Source of the DNA: Adiantum capillus-veneris
Lineage: Eukaryota > Streptophyta > Polypodiopsida > Polypodiales > Pteridaceae
Assembly: GCA_014529385.2 (NCBI GenBank)
Contig: CM043953.1
Span: 115,418,049 to 115,482,048 of the forward strand
DNA: 64,000 nt
Direction: 5' to 3'
Shown here: piece by piece, positions 43,690-55,705 of the stretch
Position numbering within the stretch: the stretch's first letter is position 1
Layout of the letters: every line of letters begins with the position of its first letter
Notes under the pieces: model-generated
What the model was told of the DNA's origin: nothing
Databases searched by the model: none
What the model saw: only the letters and a program-made list of their open reading frames with translations
Made by a program: the position numbers and the translations under genes

Positions 43690-45380
43690 CTTCCTCATGC
43701 AACAACTACCATGGTGCTCAAGGACATCACAAATCGTATGCATACATATTTGCTTGTTCGCAACGTTTGCATCGAAGGCCGCACGTGAGGGTGAGCAGAG
43801 GTCATCCCAGGAACGTCGTAGCATCGGTGAGATGAATGTTGATGATTCTTGAATATCTTGCCAATACCATCACATATTTGAATAAAACACCCCTTTATGC
43901 AAGGTAACAATATACTTCTTACTTTTGATTGTGTTCTTCTTATCATAAACTTTGAAGTCTAAGGTGTTGCCTCTACTTGTTTTGTAGTGCTTGGCACAAA
44001 GGTTGCTTTTATGCACAAATAGTGAAAGGCTGCAGGTTAGAGAGGCCAAGTGTCACCACTTTTCCTCTAAAACAGTCTTCTTTGTTACATCTTGCAGGTA
44101 GGTGCTTCAAATCCATGCTTATTAGGGGTGGTAGTCTCATCCTAATGTATATTTTTATATTGTTTATTCCCAGCTAGATAGAAATACTTGCAAATTTGTA
44201 CAACATATACTTAACAAGTTTCTTCATTATATAGCTTGCAAATGTTGAATTCATACATGTTTTTGTTACAAGGTGACCTCTTGCTATGCTAGTTGAGTGG
44301 CGTTGTTTGCAAGAACGGCTCAAGGAACTGGCATAACATGAAGCTTTTACGGTGGCACAAAGCTCTCCTCAGCGGCAATGTGGCTCCCACTACACCAAAA
44401 ATCATTATGCTGACATGAAGAGATCCCTAGTAGGACAATGCAAAAACTTTTTATCAGCAGCAACACACTCTTTCCTAACATGAGGGCACTCCTACCAAAG
44501 ATATTTTTATGTGATAGGTCACCCCAGGAGCATACCATGTCATGGAATGGATGTAAGAACTATGACCACACTACTCCTTGTAAAGTGTTCACAGATGTAT
44601 GTTTATCAAAGTTAATGAGAAGAAATTTGGACTTTTTTGTTTGTTGATGTGTAAGAGCACTCTAGGTCTACCATATTTTAAATTGTTTGATAAGTTAAAT
44701 AAAATTTGTAGTCATTTAAAGTGTAAGTTTGTTTTTGTTTGGTAAGATTGTACATGAGAAGACATAATAAAGTATAAGAGATCTTGACGGAATAAGCCTT
44801 GATTAGATTCCTACCATGCACTTGTGACACCAGACCTCTCCTTGAACCTTTTGATTTCTATCATTGTGGGAAGTCTAAGGGTGGTCTATTTTCAAATTTT
44901 TAGCAATAACTTTTTTTAAAAGGAAATTTTGGTTATTTTAAAGTTTGTACACAGTCTAGGAGTTCATTCTGATTGTTTTCCTTCAGTTTCACTTTTTGAT
45001 CGAGGGCACTCCTTGGAAGCCACTTTTGAAGGTGTTAGGGTGAGATTTTGAGAAAGTTTTGTATGTAGGAAATGCAGTCCTTAACACAATAAAAAACATT
45101 GGTTCTCTGAGTATTTTCAGATTCCATGGTTTTAATGCCCGTTCGAGCCCGTAGATTAAGGAAAAAGTAAGAAATGTCTGTTTTACATCATTTTTTAAGA
45201 AATTGTCAACTTGCACATTGATTTTTGGAAAATCCGAGTAGCATATGATTTTTTTGCATCACACAATAATCGAAGAGCGCGACGAGATGAACAAATTTAT
45301 GTGAGACAAGCCCAGACAGATTCAGAGCCAATTGAACACTAGAAGCTCTTGAAAACAGCCTAAATTATGACCACGCATAA
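43690..45380. other. No gene recognised
   Basis: Short frames only. Several stretches look protein-like, but none gives a recognisable motif on either strand. Confidence 0.3.
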
Positions 45381-45388
45381 AAATAAAT

Positions 45389-45543
45389 CCTGTACTTGTC
45401 ATTTTAGGGCCCCAGGGACCCTCAACATGAGGGGCCACAAGGGCGCGCAAATCAGCCATCCAAAATTTTTGGATGGCTGATTTGCGCGCCCTTGTGGCCC
45501 CTCATGTTGAGGGTCCCTGGGGCCCTAAAATGACAAGTATAGG
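45389..45543. repeat. 155-bp near-perfect palindrome
   Basis: The two 77-bp arms are reverse complements around the T at 45466 with one mismatch visible (45392 against 45540). The arms carry GTCATTTTAGGGCCCCAGGG, GGGGCCACAAGGGCGCGC and, at the centre, CCATCCAAAA. No ORF is meant by this; any frame occurs equally on both strands. It is followed by a tail (TTTTTTAATGCATAGCCATG...) also found after the next palindrome. Confidence 0.95.
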
Positions 45544-45601
45544 CTTTTTTAATGCATAGCCATGAGATAGAATTGGGCAAAAAGATGTATTCATAGCAAA
45601 C

Positions 45602-45627
45602 TCCCCCCCCCCCCCCCCCCCCCCCCA
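45602..45627. repeat. Poly-C run in the spacer between palindromes
   Basis: About 26 C in the tail of the first palindrome. The equivalent place in the second tail (46129-46142) also has a C run, so the two tails are homologous. Confidence 0.85.
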
Positions 45628-45666
45628 CAATGGAAAATAGCTAAACATTGTATCATGCCATGCATT

Positions 45667-46077
45667 AAAAAAAGCTTGTACTTGTCATTTTAGGGGCCCA
45701 GGGACCCTCAACAAGAGGGGCCACAAGGGCGCGTAGACTGGCCATCCAAAATGCTTGTACTTGTCATTTTAGGGGCCCAGGGACCCTCAACAAGAGGGGC
45801 CACAAGGGCGCGCAAACTGGCCATCCAAAATTTTTGGATGGCCAGTTTGCGCGCCCTTGTGGCCCCTCTCAACAAGAGGGGCCACAAGGGCGCGCAAACT
45901 GGCCATCCAAAAATTTTGGATGGCCAGTTTGCGCGCCCTTGTGGCCCCTCTTGTTGAGGGTCCCTGGGCCCCTAAAATGACAAGTACAAGCATTTTGGAT
46001 GGCCAGTTTGCGCGCCCTTGTGGCCCCTCTTGTTGAGGGTCCCTGGGCCCCTAAAATGACAAGTACAAGCTTTTTTT
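45667..46077. repeat. Compound ~411-bp palindrome built of six arm units
   Basis: The region is symmetrical around 45872. At the centre GTGGCCCCTCT and AGAGGGGCCAC enclose the 5-base loop CAACA. Each half holds two full arm units of about 79 bp (from 45673 and 45753 on the left; ending 45991 and 46070 on the right) plus one partial unit. Both ends are AAAAAAAGCTTGTACTTGTC on the left and its complement on the right. Mismatches are few, the main one being GCGTAGACTGG in the first left unit (45731-45741). The RNA would fold into one long hairpin. Confidence 0.95.
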
Positions 46078-46400
46078 AATGTATGTCCATGAGATAGAAC
46101 TGGGCAGTTTAATGTGTTCATAGCAACCCCTCCCCCCCCCCCAAATGGCAGATACCTAAACCTTGTATCATGCTTATCAACCATTTTTTACTTCCTTGTG
46201 TCCATCCCCTGTTCTTGGAAATATCTTGGTCCCTATTTGTGCTTGGATGGGCATTCTACGCGCCGTTGTGGTCCCTCTTGTTGAGGGTCTCTGGGGCTTC
46301 AAAATGACAAATAGGGGCTTTGTTTTAATGTATGGCCATGAGATAGAGTTGTAGTGTTTGATGTCCGGAGTATTCACTATGTCAAATTTTCCTATATCAT
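46078..46400. repeat. Second palindrome tail and a degenerate third arm copy
   Basis: The tail TTTTTTTAATGTATGTCCATGAGATAG (46072 onward) matches the tail after the first palindrome. At 46247-46318 a single diverged right arm is present (GGATGGGCATTCTACGCGCC ... GTTGAGGGTCTCTGGGGC), again followed by TTTTAATGTATGGCCATGAGATAG. Three arm-plus-tail units therefore occur in a row, the third without its left arm. Confidence 0.8.
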
Positions 46401-48759
46401 GTCCGTTCACCACAATGGATTGAAAGTAGCCCTTATAGGCCTTACCTACACATGTTTCTGTAACTTTACAAGAATATAAATTCCCTTTTGTTGAACACAT
46501 GTGCTATGTTACATATACTTTAGTGAACTCGCAAGGTCAAAGGCCTCACAAATTTTGTGCACTCAGAACATTTAGCACTAGAAATCAACCAAACAAGGAG
46601 CCAATTTTTACTTCCTTATGTTCACCTCGTGTTCTTGGAAATATTTTGGTTAAGCCATTTCTTTGGTATTTAAAACCACATGTGACCCCTATTGTTATAG
46701 TATCCGACCAAAGGTTTCTTGATTAGCAGTTATATAGGTTCGAGTGATACATATCTTCTATGTTAACAATGCATGTATCTATAATTTATGTTTACACTTT
46801 CTCTATCCAAATGAGCTACATAGTAAAAATCAAATCCGCAATTCAACAATTAATTTCACAAGGTGATAGCTATTGGTATGATCTTTAGCAATACCAAATA
46901 AATAGCTACCAATAGCGAATGAATAGGGATATTTAAGAAGGTTTGATACCAAAAACTTGTCAACACTACTCAAAAAGGTGGAAACTCAAAGGCTTTATAA
47001 TATATATGATGAAACAAGAATCAATAATAATTCACCCCTATATATCTACACCTCCATCTCAAGTTGTCATTTCTCTAAGTCAAGCTTGGCATAGGAATAG
47101 TATGGAAACAATAACATTTTGGAAAGCAAGAATTTAGCTTTCTCAACTTTTTAAATGTTGCTATTGATATATATTCAACATCCCCAAATGAGGACATCTT
47201 GACAAAGGTTATGATCCACTTAATAAGAATAACCATTAGTGATTAAACTGAAATCAAAATATTGCATGAATTTCTTCATGGTGGAATGATTAAGACTTGA
47301 AACTTCAAACATCTTACAGACAAATTAGAATATCCAAAAAAATCAACAATATTTCTCAAATCTGTATGAAACTCCAGTGATCTAAATAAAATACTCTCAC
47401 TCAGTGCGACACTATTTAACAAAAAGAAATATTTATATTGCATTTATAGAGGAATCCAGCCTCATAAAAATAATTACAAATGGAGACAATGTTGTTGCTG
47501 TTAGGCTTCTCTTACAAGTATTTGTCTTTCTCATCTAGAGATTCATATACACGAGTATTTGTGTGTCTATGACACTAGGGAAGATAGTAGTACTATAGGG
47601 ATGGCTTTTCTAAGAGCTCCTAGAGAGTACCTATTGGTTCAAGATTCTACAAAAATCCTACTATTCTTATCAAAATCTTTTAACACGGTAGTGAAAGGTT
47701 CCTCACGGAACAAAAATAGGGTGATTTCCATCTCTGCACATGGTTGCTTGCTCATGTCCTCTCAAAACAAGTTGACTCTGTAAGTAAATAACAGATTATG
47801 TGAGCACAAAGTTATAAAGTACAAAATGATATCATTCTACTAATCTAATGACAACTATACAAAGAATAAATTATAAGAAAAATCTTTGATAACTCTCCAT
47901 AGATAACACAACTTGCTTACATTGTGAGACTCAATCACATGCTACAAAACTATAGATGGCGCACCAAAGCCATCAACAAAATAGCACCACCCAATGTTAT
48001 GAGGTGTGAAGCCTAAACATTGAAAGCCATAAAGAGGTTAATTCTCTCCAGCATGATAAACTTAAAGATGGAGATGATCTTAAGCTCTGAATGTAAGCTA
48101 CAAGGATAGTTTTCTCACCATTCTATCTTTATGTTGGAGATGAATCCTTGCAATGCCCATGCACTATTCACACCTCCTGTTCTTGTGGTATGCAAGTCAT
48201 GTGAGTTGATGCTTTTTCCACCTTCGGGAGTAGAGGTTTCCATGTAGTGCGAGTGAATTAAAGTAGAAGGAGGAGAATCTTGTTTCATGCTGTAATGGAG
48301 GTGAGAGAAGGGAGAGGAGCTAGCTTGGTGTGGAACTATGTGGTGGGCAAGGGGAAGAGATGGGGAAGAAGCTTGCTTGGTGCTACAATGGAGATGGGAG
48401 AAAGCTAGTAGAGAGATAATGTTGGACTATAGGGGGTGCATGTGGTTGTTGCAGCCATGGAGAGCTTGGAAAAGGGTTTGTAGAGAGAGAAAATCACTTT
48501 TAGCTATAGAATAGGTTTGGAAAGACTTTGGAGGGTGGAAAATGATGTTTTGAAATTTTTTGAAAAAAATTAATTTTTTGGAATTTTTTAGTGCACGTTT
48601 TTTACTTTTGGAGGTCAAAAATACTTTTTTGACCATGAAATAGGTTAGGGGACCTTTTAAGGAGGGAAAACTTGAAATTTGAAATTTGTTGAAATTTTGA
48701 AATTTTTAGTGTATTTTTAAATCCGGGCCAAAAAGTGGGGAAAAAAGGTCAAAGTGGTT
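46400..48759. other. No gene recognised
   Basis: A repeat of the words TACTTCCTTRTGTYCA and GTTCTTGGAAATAT links 46189-46232 with 46609-46650. The remainder is AT-rich with only short unsupported frames. Confidence 0.35.
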
Positions 48760-48782
48760 CCCCCCCCCCCCCCCCCCCCCCC
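48760..48782. repeat. C23 homopolymer
   Basis: Twenty-three C in a row. It adjoins T- and G-rich sequence of unknown nature. Confidence 0.9.
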
Positions 48783-49383
48783 TCCCTTTCCCCTAGCCAC
48801 CTCCCTTACCTTCTCACTAGGTAAGAGGCCATTAAGAGGTGTAAGGCTACCTTGTCCCCCTACTTTTTTGAGGGTATAGAGTGTGTCCACCACCCTCTTC
48901 CTATTGGCTGGCCTCTAATTAACCTTAATCCCAAAGGGCCCCTAGAGGGTTCATATTTTTCCTAATGCTAAGATACTTGGTAAAATGGCCAAGGCCTAAG
49001 CTCATGGACTCCTTGCAAATGCCACATAATAAATAACATCCATTCAAATGGTTGAGCATCAAAATAGGTCCTCATCTTCACCAAAATACACCATATTTAA
49101 CATACATGTCGACCACTGCTGTTCTAATCTCCTAACTAACCATAGTTCCACACTTGTACATTTCTTGGTGCTCCAAGCTGATGACTTGTTCTGAACACTT
49201 CACTTATGAAGCCATGCTTCCATCTCTGATCTATCGTTGTATACATTTCTTAGTCATACTTTTAAGCCATGGTAATAATCTCTGCAAGCATAGTTAGAGT
49301 AATACATCACATGTATGATCCAAATTAGGCAAAAGTCAATCTCTTAACATAGTTTCCCTATATAAACATGCCACAGCATGACA
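48783..49383. other. No gene; possible LTR start for Element 5 at its right edge
   Basis: On the minus strand CAGAGGGGGTGAA (49384-49396) precedes TGTCATGCTGTGG at 49383. That would be a polypurine tract and LTR start at the right place for the fungal-type element, but no LTR partner is in the window, and a TATATA lies unusually close to the supposed start. Confidence 0.25.
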
Positions 49384-49433
49384 TTCACCCCCTCTGAACC
49401 TGCACATCCTCCGGCATGTGCCAACCATCTTCA

Positions 49434-52415
49434 TTAGCTGTTAGTTTGCTTCATCAAGAGTATGATCAGACTCATCATCTGATGCATACACTTCATTCCT
49501 TGGTAACTGATCTGAGTTGAGATCCTCAAGAACAAACTCACCATCCCATTCTTGAATAACTTGATCCTCTTCCCTGCTATAGGTACTTTAAGTTCAGTAC
49601 CATCAAGCTCACATAGCTTGTAATAAGTAGCATTATCATATGCATGAAGCACCACATATGGCTCGAACCATCTTTTAACCATCTTACACATAGCACTCTA
49701 TTGATTTTCCAAATTGCTATCATCAACAAGCACCCAATCACCATCTTTAATGACATAAGGCCGGAGTCGATGTTTGTTATCAAATGCTGCCTTGTTCTTC
49801 AAGCGTGGCACTTAATGCTTTTCTTTGGCTTGCTCAATGTCCTCTTGACGATGCACGAGTTGAAAAATGTGCAAAGCAAGTAGATCTTCTGTAGACAAAT
49901 TCTCTTCCCATGGTAGCATTGTCCAAGACAAAATTGCTTCTTCAATAGGCATTATGGGTTTTTGCCCATGCATCAACTCAAATGGCATAAAACTTGTAAC
50001 AGAATTGTGTGTAATACAATCAGCCCACAAAGCAAATGGTATTAGCTTAGGCCAATCTCCAATATGCCCCTGACATGCCTTTGCCAATGCCTTGACAATA
50101 GGCGGATGTCCTCTTTCACTTTTTCCATTACCTTCAGGATTATAAGATGTGGTGAGAGCTAGCTTGATACCCATACGAGAAAAAACCTCACGAGCTTCAT
50201 TTGCATCTAGCTCTCCTTTATTAGCAGTGATCTTCCCATCACAACCATACCTGGAAATGACATCTTCAAGCAAAAATTTACATAGAGAACTTGTAGCTTT
50301 AGTACGTAAAGCTCTTCCCTCAACCTGGTTAGTAAGATATTCCCTTGCAAGAACAATATACCTCATTTTCCAGATTCCTACTGGCATTGTAATCAAGTCT
50401 TCTACCCACTTGTAATGCATGGCAAGTGGATAAGTAGGATGTAATCCATCTCTATGTTGCACATTAGAGTACTGGTGTCATATTAGGCATGTCTCCACAA
50501 ACTAAGAAACATCTTTGTACATACCTTTTCACCAATAGCGGTCCTTGATTTTAGAAAAGGTTGCCCAGATGCCTCTATGTCTAGCCCATAAACTTTCATG
50601 GAATTCTTTAATCACTTGTTGTTCAGTTTCCCTATCACAAACAACTTGCTGCGGTACACCTCCAAGACGCTTTGGATGCTTCCATAGATGACCATCTTTT
50701 TAAAAGTAGCCATAAGCCTTCTTTTTGATTTGTATATACTCTTGGTCATTCAATCCTTCTTGTTTGGTAAGTGTGCTAAGATACCGGCCTATCAAAAGCC
50801 AATCTCCATTGTACATGTCTTCAGAAAAAACTTCAAAAACTCAAACCCAAGTATTGCAACTTGCATGTAAATGAGATAAAGAGTAAAACTTTAAGCCCAC
50901 ATCATCACTGGTAATAAGCATCTCCTCTTCATATTCAAATCTAGCTCTTGATAACATATCTGCTAACGGATTATCTCTTCCTACAATCTAACAAAACTCA
51001 GGGTTAAGAGACTTAATAAAAGCTATCCATCGTAGCATAGCAATATCCGAAGTAGAGCAAGTTGTAATCATTCCTATCAATGGTAGGCAGTTTGTTTCTA
51101 CCACCACTATAGCTCCACTAAAGTACTCTTTGTCAAACTTTAGGGCTATGAAAACACCCCAAAGCTCTCTCTTCACCTGCGGATATCCTCTTTGACAAGC
51201 ATTGAGCACCTTTGTTCCACAGCAGACTGCATACCTGTGGCCTTCTTCATCATCTTGACCTGTGGCCCAACCAATACCTATTGGAGTACTATCAATTGTC
51301 AATATTACTGGTCTTCCACATTTGTAGTTGACCCACCTCAAGGTAGGATCTTCCAGTAACATCTTCTTCAACTTCTTGATAGCTTTTGTATGGACTTCTT
51401 CCCAAACAAACCTTCCATTCTTTTGCAACAATTAGTAAAGCAGCACCTTTGCAACATGAGCAAAGTGAGGTAACCATATAAGCTAAAAAACACATGCACC
51501 TAAAAAGAGATGAACTTTTGTAACTAAAGTGCAAATTTCTTTCATCTTTTGAATAGCCTCCACTTTAGTTGGACTTGGCCATCTTCCATCTGGTCCTCAC
51601 ATATGTCCCACAATCAAAACTTTTTTAGCACCGAAGGTATATTTGTGACGTGAAAGGGTTAAGTTAACTTCCTCAAGCCTGGATAAGATATGATAGCATC
51701 ACAATCTGCAATATATTGTGTAACAAATTGACGGAATTCCCTCTCATCTTTTACTTCATCCTTAGAGTCTTCTTCACAACCTTTGATTGGCAAATCATCT
51801 AGTAGATCCCTATGGCAGAGTACACATCCGTACCAATCCTAGAGGTGTGCGCATAGTAGTAAGATCCCTACTCTCCAATGCAAGTTGAAATTGATCATAC
51901 CCTGAGTGAAGTTCACCCATGGAATAGATAGCTTGACCTGCAAAAGGTTAAAAAAATTCATCCACAATTGGATGTGTACCCACGTTGCGAATTGTTATCT
52001 TGTCAACTGGTTGCATATTCTGAATAAACCTTAAGGTACCATTCTTCTTTGGAACTGTAAACCATCGGCTAGAGTATGGGGCACAAGATGGCTCCAAGGT
52101 ACCCATCCTCATCTTTTTATTAAGCAAGTCGATAAGCTTTGGTAAGTGAGATTTAGAAACCGGAATAGGTAGTAAACTCCATGACATATGTGGAACAATA
52201 AATATAACTATAGGAGCAACAACATTCAAATCTACACACCCAATCTCACTTGGATCAAAAGCAAAAGCCTTACCATGCTTCTTTAGCATATCCTGAAAAC
52301 ATTTGACCTCTTTATCGATGAGGAAGCCATTTTCATCAATTTTGAGTTGCTTTAGTGTCTCTTCAATAAACTTGTGCCCAATATTCTTTGGATTTGTAAT
52401 GTAATTGGCTTAACT
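49434..52415 (-). pseudogene. Element 5: fungal-type Ty3/gypsy pol, decayed
   Basis: This is a continuous but broken pol on the minus strand. The RT start (52415-51948) shows NPKNIGHKFIEETLKQL, MGTLEPSCAPYSSRWF and LRFIQNMQPVDKITIRNVG. The RT active site LLDDLPIKGC lies near 51780-51810. The RNase H (51431-50988) has YKCGRPVILTIDSTPIGIG, YPQVKRELWG, VETNCLPLIGM and DIAMLRWIAFI, followed by a PLADMLSRARF tail. A zinc-finger region and integrase follow at 50700-49434. These wordings are typical of Ty3/gypsy elements common in fungi and unlike the other two gypsy types in this window. Stops and frame changes show that it is dead. No gag, protease or upstream part is present before the LTR of Element 4 at 52424. 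Confidence 0.8.
49812..50462 (-). pseudogene. Integrase core of Element 5
   Basis: This 216-codon open frame holds KWVEDLITMPVG (first catalytic Asp), NQVEGRAL, ITANKGELDANEA, SYNPEGNGKSERGH (catalytic Glu) and LIPFALWADCITHN. In the second catalytic block Asn stands where Asp is expected, so the enzyme could not have worked in this form. Upstream, a finger with HESLWARHRG and CLI is visible, with one expected Cys lost to a stop. Downstream the C-terminal part is in other frames to 49434. Confidence 0.8.
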
Positions 52416-52423
52416 ACTTAGAT

Positions 52424-53854
52424 TGTAGCAGAAAATGAATAACATAGTAGGCACTTCATTGAGAATAATCTTTTGTGTAGATAAGAGAGAGTGCTTGGAT
52501 GGAGAGAGAAACATTAAACACATTTCCTAGCTAGCATGGCATGAAAATAACTTGAAAGAGAGAGAGAATTTGAGCAATTGACAACATTTGAGGACCGGAT
52601 TTACTTGGAGCCAGTCCCCCCTCCAAAAGGCTTTTGTATTATAGTTTCTCCCATCAAGAGAGACTTGATACAATACAAAATGGTGTGTTTCTTGAGACCT
52701 TCTTTGGTGGTATGAAGCTGGAAGCTTCATACACCAAGCAATTATGCTAATAACACTTTTCCAACACTTAAAAGAACTTGAACCGGAACCCTCTATCCCA
52801 AGACCTCAAACACCATGAAAGGTGAGGAGAGATGGCAGGGATCGAGGAATAAGAGAGAAGGAGAAGTATTTCTACAAGAAAGATTTCATTCTCCTTACAT
52901 AATCACTCATATATAGCATAGCTTAGCTTACATAGAGGTAGAGAAGATGTTAGCATGCATTGAGCTTGGCTCTTGGTTGGATTTTCATCCATAGCCAAGA
53001 GGTGTTGATGTAGGACTTCTCCTCCATAGCTTGAGAGAGAGAAGCTTTTTGTGCTTTGCCACACACAATAATGAGGAAAAGAGGGGGCGTGGGATTTTTG
53101 TGTGAGAAGGGAAAATTCAATTTGGCCCACTTACACTAGCTGAGAGCTCATTGGATGCTTTTGAGGCTAGCCAATGGTTGGCCTTGGTCTTTTGAAGCCT
53201 ATAGCCTTGTGACAAGTGTCCTTCATATTCCTATTTTCCAAGCTTCAAACCATTTAAAATGAATTAACTAATCCCTCATTGGACCCCTTTGGTCAATTGG
53301 CCAATATGAATTAAGCTAGCCCATGGGCTACTTAATTCTGATTAGACCCCTTGGTAGGCCATCCAATAGGAATAAAAGAAACGCAAAACCTTAATCTAAA
53401 ATTTAAATTTCCTTTCCTAACAAAATATATGGTTAATTGAATTATCTAAATGTTCATTGGACCTTTTAGGTGGCTGGCCAATGAGAATTAAGCATGCATT
53501 GGCTAAGGTGTTGACATGTGTCCATAGGGCCCTTGGGGGTGGTAATGTCTAGTGAGAGAGAGAGACTCATCTTCTCCCTCATCCCCTATCTAAGGGGATC
53601 GCCCCCTCTCTTGTAGGATCCCTTGTTGATTTCGGAGGCTCAAGCACCTTACCCAAGGTGCTTAGTCAATAAGCACCTTACCATGGGTTCTCACCCAGAA
53701 ACTGGACATGGCAGTTTTGGTGTACTATGCCTAAAGACTTGTTACACAACCCTTGGAGGCTTTAATGAAGAAAAACCCTAAGGTTTTAATGCTCATTATG
53801 TGCACTTTTCCTTTTATAGGGTATCTCCATCTGGACAGCACAGAAGAAATAACA
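52424..53854 (-). repeat. 3' LTR of Element 4 (about 1431 bp)
   Basis: On the minus strand CCAAAAGGGAGAT (a polypurine-like run) is followed by TGTTATTTCTTCTG at 53854, and the LTR ends in TTTTCTGCTACA at 52424, where Element 5 pol resumes within a few bases. TATATATGAG near 52907-52918 is a candidate promoter. An inverted repeat GTATGAAGCT / AGCTTCATAC (52711-52733) lies within. The start is less certain than the end, since another purine run lies near 53575. Confidence 0.5.
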
Positions 53855-54527
53855 ATCTCCCTTTTGGTCCCATGTTGAGATAATCCTAAAGAACTTCTTG
53901 TACCTAGCTCTTGGATAGATTATCTCCCTTTTAGCCCCATCATAAAGATGCCATCATCTCTCATGTAGGCCTTAGTTAAGATAGTCATAAAAGCACATAT
54001 CTATATTCTAGCTCTTGTTCCCCTTTTATCTCCCCATATTAAATGATCAGTTTAACATGAGAAAATCATTTGGTGGAGTTAGATAATAGATTTTATGAAA
54101 TTACCTCTCTCTTGAAATCATAGTCATCCTCGACTATGAGCTAGGGAAGGTAAAGCATAGTTATTAGTCCATTTTTCTTAGCGGGTAGAGGATCCCTTTT
54201 TACCCTACGACATCTTTCCAAAATGGATGACTAGTCCATTTGGTGCTTGAGAGACACTGTCTGCAGCAAGCATGTCTGCTCCTTAGTCCATATCACACTT
54301 CCTAAGTAGAGTGACAAGCTCTACTTGGTGTTTGGGAGACGTCATCGCCACAAACATGATCCTAAGCATGCATACTTCATTAATTTGTGCACAATAAAAA
54401 CAAGAAAGAGAGTCTTATAAGACAAAAATTTGTACATTAAATACATTTACATTTACATTTGCTTACCCAAGTGAGTCATTATAAGCATTGACAAGGTGCA
54501 TAATATCCTTTAGTTGAGTTCCTTGCA
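53855..54527. other. 3' untranslated part of Element 4
   Basis: Non-coding sequence between integrase and LTR. On the minus strand the words AAAGGGAGATAAT and ACTAGTCATCCATTTTGG mark it. No ORF is seen. Confidence 0.4.
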
Positions 54528-54908
54528 TCAATCTAGCATCTTGTAAGAATAATTTTTAAATTTAATATGATATCGTCGGATAGTCTTACCATGCCTTAGT
54601 ACCTTGTCTTCATGTCTCAAAATAGACTCGGGTTGAAGTACCTCTTCTTGATCTTCCACTTCAAGAGGGTCTTCCATTATGGCTTCACTTGGTGGCTCTC
54701 CTTTGTAAGGCTTAAGTAGGCTTACATGAAAGGCATTGTGGATAAGCCAATGGTTGGGAAACTTTAATTGATAAGCCATCTCGTTGATTGGCTTAAGAAT
54801 TTGAAAGGGACCATAGTATCTTTTTGCTAGCTTAGCATAGTACTTTTGATGTCCCATAGGATTCTTGCCCGAAGTGTGCCTTAAACGAGCCTTTGGGAAT
54901 TTAAGCAA
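54528..54908 (-). pseudogene. Integrase C-terminus with chromodomain-like end (Element 4)
   Basis: The frame contains KLAKRYYGPFQILKPI and AYQLKFPNHWLIHNAFHVSLLKPY, the usual closing block of chromovirus integrases. It is followed by LQPESILRHE and IRRYHIKFKNYS, which has the spacing of a chromodomain although the WK(G) core is altered to KFKN. Chromodomains target insertion to modified chromatin; whether this one could is doubtful. Confidence 0.7.
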
Positions 54909-55217
54909 GACCCAATCATTTTCCTTAAAAGCTAGGGCTCTTTTGTGCTTATTAGCAGCAGCCTTTTGGTTTTGTTTGGAGATGGATATAGCCTCTTTAA
55001 TCTTTTGAAAATATTCTTTTAGATCACGATTTTACTCATCTGCGGCAAAGATCTTCCCATGTACTTTAAGTAGAAAGGGACTTTTAGGTCTTCCCTCTAT
55101 CACCTCAAAAGGTGCTTTCCCTGTAGAAGTATGTACAGTGTTATTGTAAGCATACTCTACTAGAGGTAGGTACTCCTCCCATTGAGAGCGTTGATCTACT
55201 TCCGTTACATAGGACTT

Positions 55218-55673
55218 TCATAGATCAAGAATTGTTAGATTAGCTATTTCACTTTGGCTATCCGTTTGTGGGTGATAGGCCAAAGAGAAATTTAATCTAG
55301 TGCCTAGATTCTCAAAGAGACCCTTCCAAAAATTATTGGTCATTCTAGGATCTCTATCCGACACAATGGATGTTGTCAAGCCATGGTACTTGAAAATTTG
55401 GGATATTAAAAGAGTTGCCATTTGATGTGCCTTAATAGTCTTTTTGATAGGTATAAAGCGTGCTTGTTTGCTAAACCTGTCGACTATTGTCCATATTCCC
55501 GTATTCCCATGGATAGACTTAGGCAATCCAAAGATAAAATCCATGGATATGCTCTCCCATGGTGAATCGGTAATAGGCAATGGATGAAGCGATCCAGGTT
55601 GTTTCCCTCTATCAAACTTTGTCTTTTGACATATCACACATTTTGAGACATAATTTGGAATGTCTCTTTTCAT
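55218..55673 (-). pseudogene. Integrase core of Element 4
   Basis: YVSKCVICQKTK is the end of the zinc finger. SMDFIFGLP (first Asp), SIVSDRDPRM (second Asp) and YHPQTDSQSE (Glu) give a complete catalytic triad. The frame breaks right after the Glu, where AN replaces the usual VN and a frameshift follows. Between 54909 and 55217 the remainder of the domain can be read only in pieces. Confidence 0.8.
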
Positions 55674-55705
55674 GGTAGGCCAATAGAAATATGTTTCTAT
55701 TTCCT

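Noticed and set aside
43322-43705. Arginine/glutamate-rich minus-strand ORFs
   Set aside because: A by-product of the polypyrimidine tract; the same holds for the GA-run ORF at 58317-58529.
45751-45993. Two identical 68-codon ORFs on opposite strands
   Set aside because: They are the same palindrome arms read on each strand; identity is forced by symmetry and there is no coding signal.
45389-46077. CRISPR-like repeat array
   Set aside because: Units are inverted, without spacers, and the context is plant retrotransposon DNA.
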